Below are positions 6,236 through 14,500 of a stretch of DNA of 15,274 nucleotides, in pieces. The stretch spans positions 1 to 15,274 of the forward strand of contig JAUXDV010000016.1 in assembly GCA_030620735.1 (NCBI GenBank). Direction: 5' to 3'. The stretch is from Gammaproteobacteria bacterium (GTDB lineage: Bacteria > Pseudomonadota > Gammaproteobacteria > Chromatiales > Chromatiaceae). The stretch's first letter is position 1, and each line of letters opens with the position of its first letter. Under the pieces are notes generated by a model. The model saw only the letters and a program-made list of their open reading frames with translations. It searched no databases and was not told the DNA's origin. Made by a program: the position numbers and the translations under genes.

Positions 6236-7158
6236 TGAGGATGAAACATGCTGCTACTGTACTGGCCAGTATACTGCTCTATTTCAGCATGACGTCACTG
6301 GCCTGTGCCGGCCTCCCTGCCGGCTTGATGATCGTTGCTTATGACGGCTCCTCATGGTATCCCTATATTGTTAAATCCGACCTCGATGGCTGGATCAAGA
6401 TCGAGGATGTGCGCGATCCAGCTGCTTTGACCTGGCAGCGTGAAAATGATCTATTTTTGATCAAGGGAAATGACGGCAGGATTTCCAGTTATCAACTAAA
6501 AACCAGGCAGTTGAAACAGCAGCCTTCCTTTGATGAGTCAAGCGTCACCCAACTGCGAGCCTATCAACAGGGAGTTGTGATGGTGCGTTTGATAGATGGC
6601 AAGAGCCGGGATACGCGTATTCTCGCTGTAGAAAACGGCGTCGATGAACCCGGTTTCAATCCACCAGGTGAGATTTTGCGCCAGGCATCGGCTCAATTTC
6701 ACCCCTATATGCATAACGATCAACTCTATTATGCGCATGTCTCCTGCCGGGCAGAGTGCAAGCCGCTGATTCAGGAGGTGTGGCGTAAAAATTTGCTCTC
6801 CGGGCGCACACAACAGCTGACGCTGCTGAATGCAACCAGCTATCTCTACTCTGTCACCGCTGATGACCGCTATGGATTTATCAGTTCGAATCAACATGGC
6901 TACTATCACCTCGCGCGCCTGGATCTGGTTTCCGGGGAGACAACCTGGTTAACCGGGGGTGCGGCTACCGACAGTTACCCCAGTGTGACGGCGGCTGGTG
7001 ATCTCTACTTTATACGCCGTACGCCTGCGGGAAGCCGTCTGATGAAGTTGCCCGCTGTGGTGAGCAGCAAGGGAGTTGTCCCTGAAGCTTTACTCAAGCA
7101 TGTTCAACTGCCCGCCGATGTTCAAAAAATTCGCTACCTGGAGCTGAATCAGTCATGA
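6232..7158 (+). CDS. Exported TolB-like/beta-propeller-like protein
   Basis: 308 residues if it starts at ATG 6232, which overlaps the previous stop as ATGA. ATG 6235 and 6241 are in-frame alternatives and no strong SD distinguishes them, so translation coupling is likely. The same frame is open back to 5920, but that part lies inside the cytochrome gene. A signal peptide ends about residue 26 (LYFSMTSLACA). The mature part has blade-like repeats: GLMIVAYDGSSWYPYIVKSD, ENDLFLIKGNDGRISSYQLK, then YGFISSNQHGYYHLARLDLV and LYFIRRTPAGSRLMKLP. These resemble PD40/WD40-like TolB propellers, which bind protein partners. Two Cys (SCRAEC, about residues 172-176) could form a disulfide. I infer a periplasmic scaffold or sensor; the exact family is uncertain. 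Confidence 0.6.
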   Translation: MMRMKHAATVLASILLYFSMTSLACAGLPAGLMIVAYDGSSWYPYIVKSDLDGWIKIEDVRDPAALTWQRENDLFLIKGNDGRISSYQLKTRQLKQQPSFDESSVTQLRAYQQGVVMVRLIDGKSRDTRILAVENGVDEPGFNPPGEILRQASAQFHPYMHNDQLYYAHVSCRAECKPLIQEVWRKNLLSGRTQQLTLLNATSYLYSVTADDRYGFISSNQHGYYHLARLDLVSGETTWLTGGAATDSYPSVTAAGDLYFIRRTPAGSRLMKLPAVVSSKGVVPEALLKHVQLPADVQKIRYLELNQS

Positions 7159-8306
7159 AGGATCTCTATTGCACAATTCTATACATTGGAGCAGTTGTTC
7201 TGCCTCTGCTGTTGTCGCCTTATGCCGCTGCCGCACCTGTTGCTGCAATTGGAGACTACGCCAGAGAGAGCTTTGCGCCTGTACGGGGAGAGAGCTTTTC
7301 GATCCCTGTTCATCTGCATGACCCCGCAAATGTGAAACAGATCAAGGTGGAGATTCGCAGCAGTGATGGTGATCTGATGCGCACACTCAGGATAACGGAA
7401 ATAACGTCGGATACAGATGAATACGAAGTGAAGTGGGATGGAAAGGATGATGCAGGCAACGCCGTTCCTGATGAGGCGTATTTGCCGATCGTTATTGTCA
7501 CCATGCAATCAGATGAGAGTGTAACCATCTCGGAACAGGGTTCGAGTGGTGGTGAGGAGCTGTACGATTTCGAGAAAACCATTCGCCCGGGCGTTATCGA
7601 ATACAGCCTGCCTGCAGCCAGCCGCATGCTGGTGCGCTCAGGAATAAAAAACGGTCCCATGCTGCGCACGCTGATCGACTGGCAGCCGCGCACATCAGGA
7701 TTCCATGCCGAACGCTGGAACGGACGCGACAATGATGACGTGATTGCCATTGAGCAGAATCCTGATGTTGGCTATTTGATCGTCGGATATGAATTGCCGC
7801 ATCATAGCATCATCACCCATGGAAATAACAGTGAGAGCTATCGGCGCTATCGTGAACGCCATAACTGGCCGCTCATACAGGCCAACGATGGACAGCGGGC
7901 GCTGGAGCGAAACGGCAGGTTATTGCGGCAGGAGGCATATCAACCGCTGCTGCAGCAGAAGAGCCCGCGCATCGACGTCAGCCTGCTTTCGGCAGGAAGT
8001 CGTCAGCCGCTGCAGCGTGTGAGCGCCTTGGATGAGATGCTCACCGAGGTCAAACTGCATCCGCTGGATGAAATCTATCTGGATCAGGAGCGCTACGAGA
8101 TCAGCTTTTTTGTCGATCACGCCTTTATTGCAGAAGAGGAGCAGGGGTATGTGCCATTTACATGGCGCTGGTCGCCGGGGCGTATGGGGATCAAGCCCGG
8201 CGAGCATCTGTTGACCGTCAATGTCTCCGGTTACAACGGCCAGGTCGGCGTGAAAAATATCAAATTCAGCGTGGATGGAGATGAAGTTGCAGGAGTTGAT
8301 CCATGA
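7155..8306 (+). CDS. Exported protein with FlgD-Ig-like modules
   Basis: 383 residues. The ATG overlaps the stop of the propeller gene (ATGA). A signal peptide ends near residue 27 (LLLSPYAAAA). Residues about 35-115 form a FlgD-type Ig-like domain with the hallmark KWDGKDDAGNAVPDEAYLPI. A second module follows (about 140-210; IEYSLPAASRMLV, AERWNGRDNDD). It aligns without gaps over 45 residues (146-190) with residues 662-706 of the 843-residue protein downstream, with 11 identities by my count. The C-terminal third (270-375) looks like a further beta-rich domain (FTWRWSPGRMGIKPGEHLLT). No enzymatic motif is visible. In FlgD such domains serve as assembly scaffolds; in secreted proteins they often decorate surface polypeptides. 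It is the last gene of the coupled four-gene set. Confidence 0.7.
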   Translation: MKDLYCTILYIGAVVLPLLLSPYAAAAPVAAIGDYARESFAPVRGESFSIPVHLHDPANVKQIKVEIRSSDGDLMRTLRITEITSDTDEYEVKWDGKDDAGNAVPDEAYLPIVIVTMQSDESVTISEQGSSGGEELYDFEKTIRPGVIEYSLPAASRMLVRSGIKNGPMLRTLIDWQPRTSGFHAERWNGRDNDDVIAIEQNPDVGYLIVGYELPHHSIITHGNNSESYRRYRERHNWPLIQANDGQRALERNGRLLRQEAYQPLLQQKSPRIDVSLLSAGSRQPLQRVSALDEMLTEVKLHPLDEIYLDQERYEISFFVDHAFIAEEEQGYVPFTWRWSPGRMGIKPGEHLLTVNVSGYNGQVGVKNIKFSVDGDEVAGVDP

Positions 8307-8320
8307 TTGGTTTCTTTTCC

Positions 8321-8390
8321 TTCGTGGCTAGATGACCACTCCTACATCCTGGTTTTGACCATCGTGTAGGAGCGGTCATCTGACCGCGAA
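8321..8390. repeat. REP-like inverted pair (GTAGGAGCGG type)
   Basis: Arms 8321-8346 and 8365-8390 (26 nt each) are complementary at 22 positions by my count, around an 18-nt loop. The right arm begins TGTAGGAGCGGTCATCTGAC, close to the REP sequences of Pseudomonas and other gammaproteobacteria. It starts 14 bp after the stop of the FlgD-Ig gene and may stabilise the 3' end of the upstream message or reduce read-through. No T-run follows. Confidence 0.75.
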
Positions 8391-8447
8391 ACAGACTAAT
8401 GATGCGCCGCGTATAGAAGAGCTTGCTCTGTATATAGACAACATTTC

Positions 8448-8453
8448 AAGGAG
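8448..8453 (+). promoter_or_regulatory. Shine-Dalgarno AAGGAG setting the start at 8462
   Basis: AAGGAG lies eight bases before the ATG, after the REP-like pair. Its strength suggests independent translation of the large surface protein gene, in contrast to the coupled genes upstream. Confidence 0.7.
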
Positions 8454-8461
8454 AGAAAGGG

Positions 8462-10993
8462 ATGTCTCGAAAGAAAATTTTACCGCTATTGACCATCGGA
8501 TGGTTGATGGTCTCGCCGGCTGAAGCCTTGATCCTGAACCAGGCTCCGGACTGCAGTCAGGCTATAGCAACGCCAGATCGCCTGTGGTCGGTGAATCATG
8601 AGTTTGTTGCGATTCAGCTTTCCGGGGTGATTGATGCCGATGACCATGTAGTCAGCATCTCTGCAAAATGCATCGTTCAGGATGAACCGCTGAATTCGAC
8701 TGCTGATGGAAACACTTTGCTCGATGGCGCCGGACTCCACAGTGACCGGCCAATGGTGCGGGCGGAACGCGCCGGCAACCGGGATGGGCGCGTATACCAC
8801 ATCGTATTTCATGCAACGGACAGCGAGGGGGCGGTCTGCTCCGGCCAGGTTGCTGTCAGCGTGCCTCACAGCGAGGATTCGGAGGCAGTCGATAGCGGCT
8901 ACCGCTATCCTTCTCGGGAAGGCGGAGAAAATTGTGATGCGCTGCTGCTCAACAACCCGCCAATCATCTATTCAGAAGCTATCACCGACGCCATGGTTGG
9001 CAGTGAATACAGCTATGACGTCGATGGGCATGATCCGGATGCCGACCAACTCCTCTACAGCCTGATTGAACCGCCGCCGGGAATGACTATCGAACCCGCA
9101 AGCGGGCTGATCAGGTGGGTTCCCGGAGTGGGTCAGGAGGGTGATTTCAGCATTGGTGTCAGCGTCACCGACAGCGGCGGCCTGCAGGCATTGCAATCCT
9201 ATGAGCTCGTTGTTGAGGCACCGCCGGATCAGCTTTCGGTACAGATAATTGCCAATCCGGTTTCCGGCCTGTCACCACTGAAGGTGCGTTTCAGCCCCGA
9301 GGTGCAAAACAACAATCTCGTCATTAACAAATACCAATGGGATTTCAATGGAGATGGCAACAGCGATCTCGCCGACACATTTGGCGCACCCAAGAGCTAC
9401 ATATACAGCGGTAACCCGGGTGATGAGTTCATCGCCAGCCTGACGATTTTTCCTGCCGGCGCAGACCCAATCACTGCGACAAGAACTATCACCATCACCA
9501 ACCAGCCGCCATCCGTACAGGTCACAGCAGATGTGACCAATGGACATGCGCCGCTGCAGGTGAGTTTCACGGTGACGGCGCAGGATCCACAGGGGATCGA
9601 CGAAGTGAGTATCGATTACGATGGTGATGGCGACTTCGACGCAGTTCAGCCGGGTGGTTCGTTGAGCAGCTGGCAGTTTCACACAACCTACCAGGAAGAG
9701 GGACGCTTTGTCGCACAGGTGATGGTTGTTGACGCCAATGGCGCAAAAACAATCATCGCCAATCATGCGATCACTGTGGATGTGAATAATCCGCTTGACC
9801 CTGTGGTGCAACTGACGGTTGCGCCGGACTCCGGTGATGCGCCGCTTGCCGTGACACTGACTGCGGCGGCAGAGATTTTTGATGGCAGCACGCTGGCTCA
9901 ATGGAATTGGGATCTCGATGGCGACGGAGAGTTCGAAGCACAGGGAGGTGTGAGTAGCAGCGACACTATTCAAACCACTTATAGCGGCGTCGACGCCTAT
10001 TATCCTGTAGTAGAGGTAATAACCAGCAGTGGCCGCACAGCCAGGGCCTCGCTGGTCATCCGCACCAGTTCGACTGCGCTACCCTCCCTGGCCATCCCCG
10101 ACAGCAGCGACACCATTAATGTCGATGCCAGCGAGGTTGCATCTATCAATGTGAACCTCCCTTTTGAAACCGATCTTGAGCTGTGGATAGAAGATGCAGA
10201 CGGCAGCAGAATAAAGACCCTGCTCGCACCACAAAAGCGCTCAGCCGGGGGATTCGGATTTACCTGGGACGGAAGTGATGAGCAGGGTGCTGTTGTTCCT
10301 GCCGGAGATTACTACGCTGTTTTAGGCTATACGATGGATGCGAGAAAACAGGAGGTCGATTTGCGCACCTCGACAGGAGGGCAGCTCACCTATTACCGCA
10401 GAACCAGGAGCAACCCGCGCACATTCGACCGACTTGAATCGCCCCTGATCATCGATTATGAAGTGCATAACCCGGCGGAAGTCACCTTCTTCTGGCAGAT
10501 CTCCTGGGGCCAGCGCCTGATGACGCTGCTGGAGCATCACCGCATGGGGCGCGGCCACTACAGCCTGATGTGGAACGGTGAATATCCCGGCGGTGAAAAA
10601 GTGCCGGATACCATGCGCAGACTGCTGCCCGGCATCGTGCGCTACAACCTGGCGGAGAACGTCATCTTTGTGAAGCACACCCCGAATATCGAGGAGTATC
10701 GCCTCGGCTCAACCATGCTTGCCGACCCACGCCGCGAACCTATCGGCATCGATATCACCTTGAGCAAGCACAGCAGCGTCGAGATGGTGGTCGCGGATAT
10801 GCAAAACGGCAGCAATGTGGCGACGCGCCTCTACGATGACTTGCCTGCGGGTATCAATAATCTGAGCTGGGATGGCAGGAACAACGCGGGCCAGTTGCTG
10901 GCGCCTGGCGACTATCGCATCGGTGTGCGCTCCGTGGATGAACAGGGAAGCCGCAGCCTGTTCCTCTACCGCACCCTGCGTTTGCAATATTAG
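8462..10993 (+). CDS. Large exported Ig/PKD/FlgD-Ig multidomain protein
   Basis: 843 residues with a signal peptide to about residue 22 (PLLTIGWLMVSPAEA). Domains in order: an N-terminal Ig-like region (25-145; FVAIQLSGVIDADDHVVSI and VYHIVFHATDSEGAVCSG); a cadherin/He_PIG-like domain (161-252; SYDVDGHDPDADQLLYSLIE); three PKD-like domains (about 258-346, 349-440, 447-535), each with a DxDGDG-type loop (DFNGDGNSD, DYDGDGDFD, DLDGDGEFE) that may bind calcium; then three FlgD-Ig-like modules (about 545-625, 665-740, 760-843) with TWDGSDEQGAVVPAGDY and SWDGRNNAGQLLAPGDY. Cys at 31, 70, 116 and 158 suggest disulfides in the N-terminal part. There is no sortase signal, autotransporter barrel or type IX tail. 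It is probably a secreted or surface-attached adhesion or scaffold protein. The gene for a small coiled-coil protein follows after 10 bp. Confidence 0.75.
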   Translation: MSRKKILPLLTIGWLMVSPAEALILNQAPDCSQAIATPDRLWSVNHEFVAIQLSGVIDADDHVVSISAKCIVQDEPLNSTADGNTLLDGAGLHSDRPMVRAERAGNRDGRVYHIVFHATDSEGAVCSGQVAVSVPHSEDSEAVDSGYRYPSREGGENCDALLLNNPPIIYSEAITDAMVGSEYSYDVDGHDPDADQLLYSLIEPPPGMTIEPASGLIRWVPGVGQEGDFSIGVSVTDSGGLQALQSYELVVEAPPDQLSVQIIANPVSGLSPLKVRFSPEVQNNNLVINKYQWDFNGDGNSDLADTFGAPKSYIYSGNPGDEFIASLTIFPAGADPITATRTITITNQPPSVQVTADVTNGHAPLQVSFTVTAQDPQGIDEVSIDYDGDGDFDAVQPGGSLSSWQFHTTYQEEGRFVAQVMVVDANGAKTIIANHAITVDVNNPLDPVVQLTVAPDSGDAPLAVTLTAAAEIFDGSTLAQWNWDLDGDGEFEAQGGVSSSDTIQTTYSGVDAYYPVVEVITSSGRTARASLVIRTSSTALPSLAIPDSSDTINVDASEVASINVNLPFETDLELWIEDADGSRIKTLLAPQKRSAGGFGFTWDGSDEQGAVVPAGDYYAVLGYTMDARKQEVDLRTSTGGQLTYYRRTRSNPRTFDRLESPLIIDYEVHNPAEVTFFWQISWGQRLMTLLEHHRMGRGHYSLMWNGEYPGGEKVPDTMRRLLPGIVRYNLAENVIFVKHTPNIEEYRLGSTMLADPRREPIGIDITLSKHSSVEMVVADMQNGSNVATRLYDDLPAGINNLSWDGRNNAGQLLAPGDYRIGVRSVDEQGSRSLFLYRTLRLQY

Positions 10994-11003
10994 GAGAATC
11001 GGA

Positions 11004-11414
11004 ATGAAAAGGATAAAAAGGATATTCATACTTCTATCGATACTGCTGCCAGGCATCTCGCAGGCAGCTGAAGATGCTGACCTCGTCAATGCGTTCAACG
11101 CTCGCATTGCCCAGCTGCAGACTGAAGTCTGGCAAATCGAAGATGCGATCTACAAACTCGGCAACATGGAGCTCAGCGATACGCAAAAGTATGAACTCAT
11201 TGCCGAGCAGAGTTTCGCCGAGACTGAAAAAATCGTTTCAAGCTATGGCTTGACCCTGAAACAGCTCTACTCCTATGAAGCAACACATCAGCAAGCGCTG
11301 CATGCCTGGCTGCAGGAGCACCCGCAACAGGAGGATCAGATGAATGCGCTTGCTGAGGAGATCACGCAGCTGCAACTGCAGTTGGATCAGTTGATTCAGC
11401 CTGGTTCGGGATAA
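11004..11414 (+). CDS. Small exported coiled-coil protein
   Basis: 136 residues from ATG 11004. AGGAG at 10992-10996, overlapping the upstream stop, is seven bases away and sets this start; the frame is open back to 10872 but that part lies inside the upstream gene. A signal peptide covers residues 1-20 (MKRIKRIFILLSILLPGISQ). The mature protein is highly helical with heptad-like patterns (IAQLQTEVWQIEDAIYKL near 30-47; EEITQLQLQLDQLI near the C-terminus), is rich in Gln and Glu, and has no Cys. I do not recognise a family. Because it sits between the PKD/FlgD-Ig gene and the RHS gene, a periplasmic chaperone or linker for one of them is possible, but only inferred. Confidence 0.7.
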   Translation: MKRIKRIFILLSILLPGISQAAEDADLVNAFNARIAQLQTEVWQIEDAIYKLGNMELSDTQKYELIAEQSFAETEKIVSSYGLTLKQLYSYEATHQQALHAWLQEHPQQEDQMNALAEEITQLQLQLDQLIQPGSG

Positions 11415-11427
11415 CCATTGAACAATT

Positions 11428-11516
11428 GCCATTGCGAGGAGCCTGCGACAAAGCAATCTCTAACGTCCCGGTTCCGTATAAAGAGATTGCTGCGTTGCGC
11501 TCGCAATGACGAGGTT
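11428..11516. repeat. Palindromic CATTGCGAG...GCAATCTC repeat with T-run, possible terminator
   Basis: The left part (11428-11461, CCATTGCGAGGAG ... GCAATCTCT) and right part (11482-11510, AGAGATTGC ... CGCTCGCAATGAC) are inverted copies of each other, strongest at the two ends of each arm. A T6 run (11515-11520) follows. This is a common dispersed repeat of environmental bacteria. Placed between the coiled-coil gene and the RHS gene, it could act as a terminator or attenuator and set a lower level of RHS expression. Confidence 0.7.
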
Positions 11517-11545
11517 TTTTGAATTAATCAGAGTTTTCCTATCTC

Positions 11546-11551
11546 AAGGAG
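11546..11551 (+). promoter_or_regulatory. Shine-Dalgarno AAGGAG for the RHS gene
   Basis: AAGGAG lies seven bases before the ATG at 11559 and decides the start of the long open frame. No clear promoter is seen between the repeat and this site. Confidence 0.7.
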
Positions 11552-11558
11552 TGAGAAT

Positions 11559-14500
11559 ATGAAACAAATCATCAAACGCAGCTTCATCGCCGCCATCGCA
11601 TTCGCAGCACTCTTTTGCGGCATCCAGGCGAACGCCTATGACGCCCCCTGGAATGGTTGGCGGGAAGACATCACGGGTCCCGGTCCGGAACCTGAAGAGG
11701 ATTGCCAAGACGGTGAATGCGGCCCACCCAATGACTGCAACACCGGCTCGCCGGTCTACACGGCCAGGGGATCCCTTGTCTGGAGTGACACCGACATCCG
11801 CTTTCCCGGGTCGCCCCGCGTTGGATTGAAGCGCACCTACAACTCGTTTGATTTTCGCGCAGGCATGTTTGGCCGTGGCTGGTTCACTGCACAGGAGTCC
11901 AATATAGCCCGCACCTACAAAGCAGTCGCGGAGGCCAGCGCAGATGGCTCTGCAACAACCGCCACTGAGTTCGAATCGACGCCTGTATGGATGTCTTCAT
12001 ACGGACGGCGTTACAGGCTGCAGGAGAGCGCAACCACCTGTACACCGCCGCAGGTGCTGTTTTTTACTTTTGAGAAACTGCCTGACGGCAGTTTCAAGCA
12101 GGTTTTCGAAGAGAGCCTGAGTTTTGCCATCTACAACGACAGTGGAGAGCTGCTGGAGAACTATTCGGATCAGAGCGGCTCCAGCGTCTACTACGACTAC
12201 GACGAGCAGGGTCGGCTGCTGCGCCAGTATGACAGTTATGGATTTACACTGAATTTCATCTATAACGAGCGTGGCTTCGTCGAGCAGGTGAGCGACCAGG
12301 CGGAGCGCATCTGGAGCTATAGCTACGATGACTATGGCAACCTGGTGCAGGTTGTGGACCCCGACAACAACAGCAGGGATTATGGCTATCACCCGGTCGA
12401 TAATAAAGGCTACAAACAGCACCTGCTGAGCAGTGTGCATGACAACCTCGATGAGCAGGTGCTTAGCGTCACCTGGAGCCGCAGCACGCTGTACAACAAA
12501 AAAGCGATGCGCGTCAGCAGCTACACGCAGAGAGATGGCCGTCGTCATGATTACAGCTATGCACAAACCACTTACGCAGGCACCCCGGCGGTGCGTGTCG
12601 TCAAAAACAGCAGGCAGGTGGCTTCCAACGCCATCGTCGAATCCCAAACTTTCATAGCCGATGCGAACCGCTACTGGATTCTGCAGCAGAGCAGCACCAC
12701 CAGGGGCACGATGCTGCAGAGAGTCTTCGACAGCCGCGGCAAGCTGCTGGAGAGACGTGACGCGCGCGGCAATATCACCCGCTTCGAGTACGACACCATC
12801 GGGCGTACGACTCGAATTACGCGGATGGCGGGCAGCAGCAGCGAACGCGCCACCACCATCAGCTATGTTGACAACAGCAATCGCGTTGCGCTGATCGATG
12901 AGCAGGGGCTGCGTGAAACCCGTTTCACCTATGACGCCGAGCGGCGCAGGCTTAGCAGAACCCTGCTCGATCCGGCAAGTGGAGAGAGCCACAGCTGGAG
13001 CTATGCCTACCATCCCAACAGCAGCGACAGCCAGGGCAATCCTGTGCTGGGCAGGCTGGCTTCAGTCGATGGCGCGCAGCCTGGAACACAGGATCGACAC
13101 AGCTTTTTCTACAATGACCAGGGTCTGTTGAGCAGGGTGGAGCGTCCTCTGGAACTGACATCTGACTACAGTTACAACAAGGCAGGGCAGCTGCTTGCTG
13201 CGACCGATGCCAACGGCGTGACCACGGAAATTAGCTTCGACAGCCGCAACCGCCCTCTGTTGATCAGCCGCGATGGGCGCAGCACATCCATTGAATATAC
13301 GACGCAGGGCAGGGTCGGCAAGATCACCGATGCGCTCGGACGGGTGACTACCCTGGCATACAATGATCACAACCAGCCGACTCAAATCACCTACCCGTCC
13401 GGCGACAGTCTCGCTCTCAGCTATCTCTATGCCTCCGGATACACGCAAGTGACAAGCCGCTACTCCGACGCAGACGGCGTCCTCGTTAGCAGCAGCATCG
13501 GCCGCTATGATCCCTTCACCGGCCTGCCGGAGCAGAGTTCCCTCGCGACTGCCGCCGAGGTGGCTGAAGAGCATCAATACAACGGCCTCGATGATCTGCT
13601 GCAGACCACGCTTTACGGCCAGTTCGGCAACACCACCGGCGTGACCAGCTCCACCTTCAATTATCTCTACGACAGTGAAGGGCGTTTACAGCAGATACGT
13701 GACGGACTAGACGGCGTCACCAAGCTCTCCCACGATCTCTTTGGGCGTATTACGCAGGTGACAGACGCCAACGGTGGGGCTACGCAATATAGTTATTCCC
13801 CCTGGGGTGAACTGATGCAGGCGCTCAGTTCTGACAGCGGCAGCAGTGATTATCAATACGACCTCGCAGGGAATCTGGTCAGGGAGGCCGATGCCAATGG
13901 TGTAGTGACCGGTTATAGCTACGATGCATTGAACCGTCTCACCGGTATCGATTATGCAGGGGAGGATCTCGATACTGTATTGCGTTATGACGAAGGCGTA
14001 TTCGGCATTGGCCGCCTAACCTCGGTGATCGATGCATCCGGCAGCAGCGGTTACCAGTACGATGATCGCGGCCTGCTGCTGCAGAGCAGTTCCACGGTTG
14101 CGGATCACTCCTTTGATGTCAGCTACAGTTACAACGATGCCGGTGAACTCACCGGTATCGGCTACCCCTCAGGTGCACAAGTCAGCTACAGCCATGACAG
14201 CGCAGGCAGGCTTAGCAGTATCGAGCATGTCAATAATGACAATAGCACCTCGCTGCTTGGCTCAATTACCTGGAGCGGCCCCAACATGGCAAGCTATCAA
14301 CAGGGCAATGGCATTGCCACGGAGTTTCTCTATGACAGCGCTGGCCGCCTGCTCGAAAAGCGCTATGGCGGCAGCGACAACACTCTGCAACTCACACTGG
14401 ACCGGCAGGGACAGATCACCAGCCAAATCTGGTCGAAAGATGGTGGCAGTGAGACCAGCAGTTTTATCTACGATCACCTCGGGCGCCTCACGAAGGACGG

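Noticed and set aside
9272..9973. 233-residue ORF on the minus strand
   Set aside because: Antisense to the PKD domains of the large exported protein, whose domain motifs are clear on the plus strand.
10872..11003. Earlier start for the coiled-coil protein
   Set aside because: The extra 44 codons lie inside the upstream gene, and both the Shine-Dalgarno and the signal peptide fit ATG 11004.
11997..13013. 338-residue ORF on the minus strand
   Set aside because: It lies wholly inside the RHS gene, has no recognisable domain, and its Ala/Val/Ile-rich text is the expected complement of the repetitive Ser/Tyr/Asp codons.
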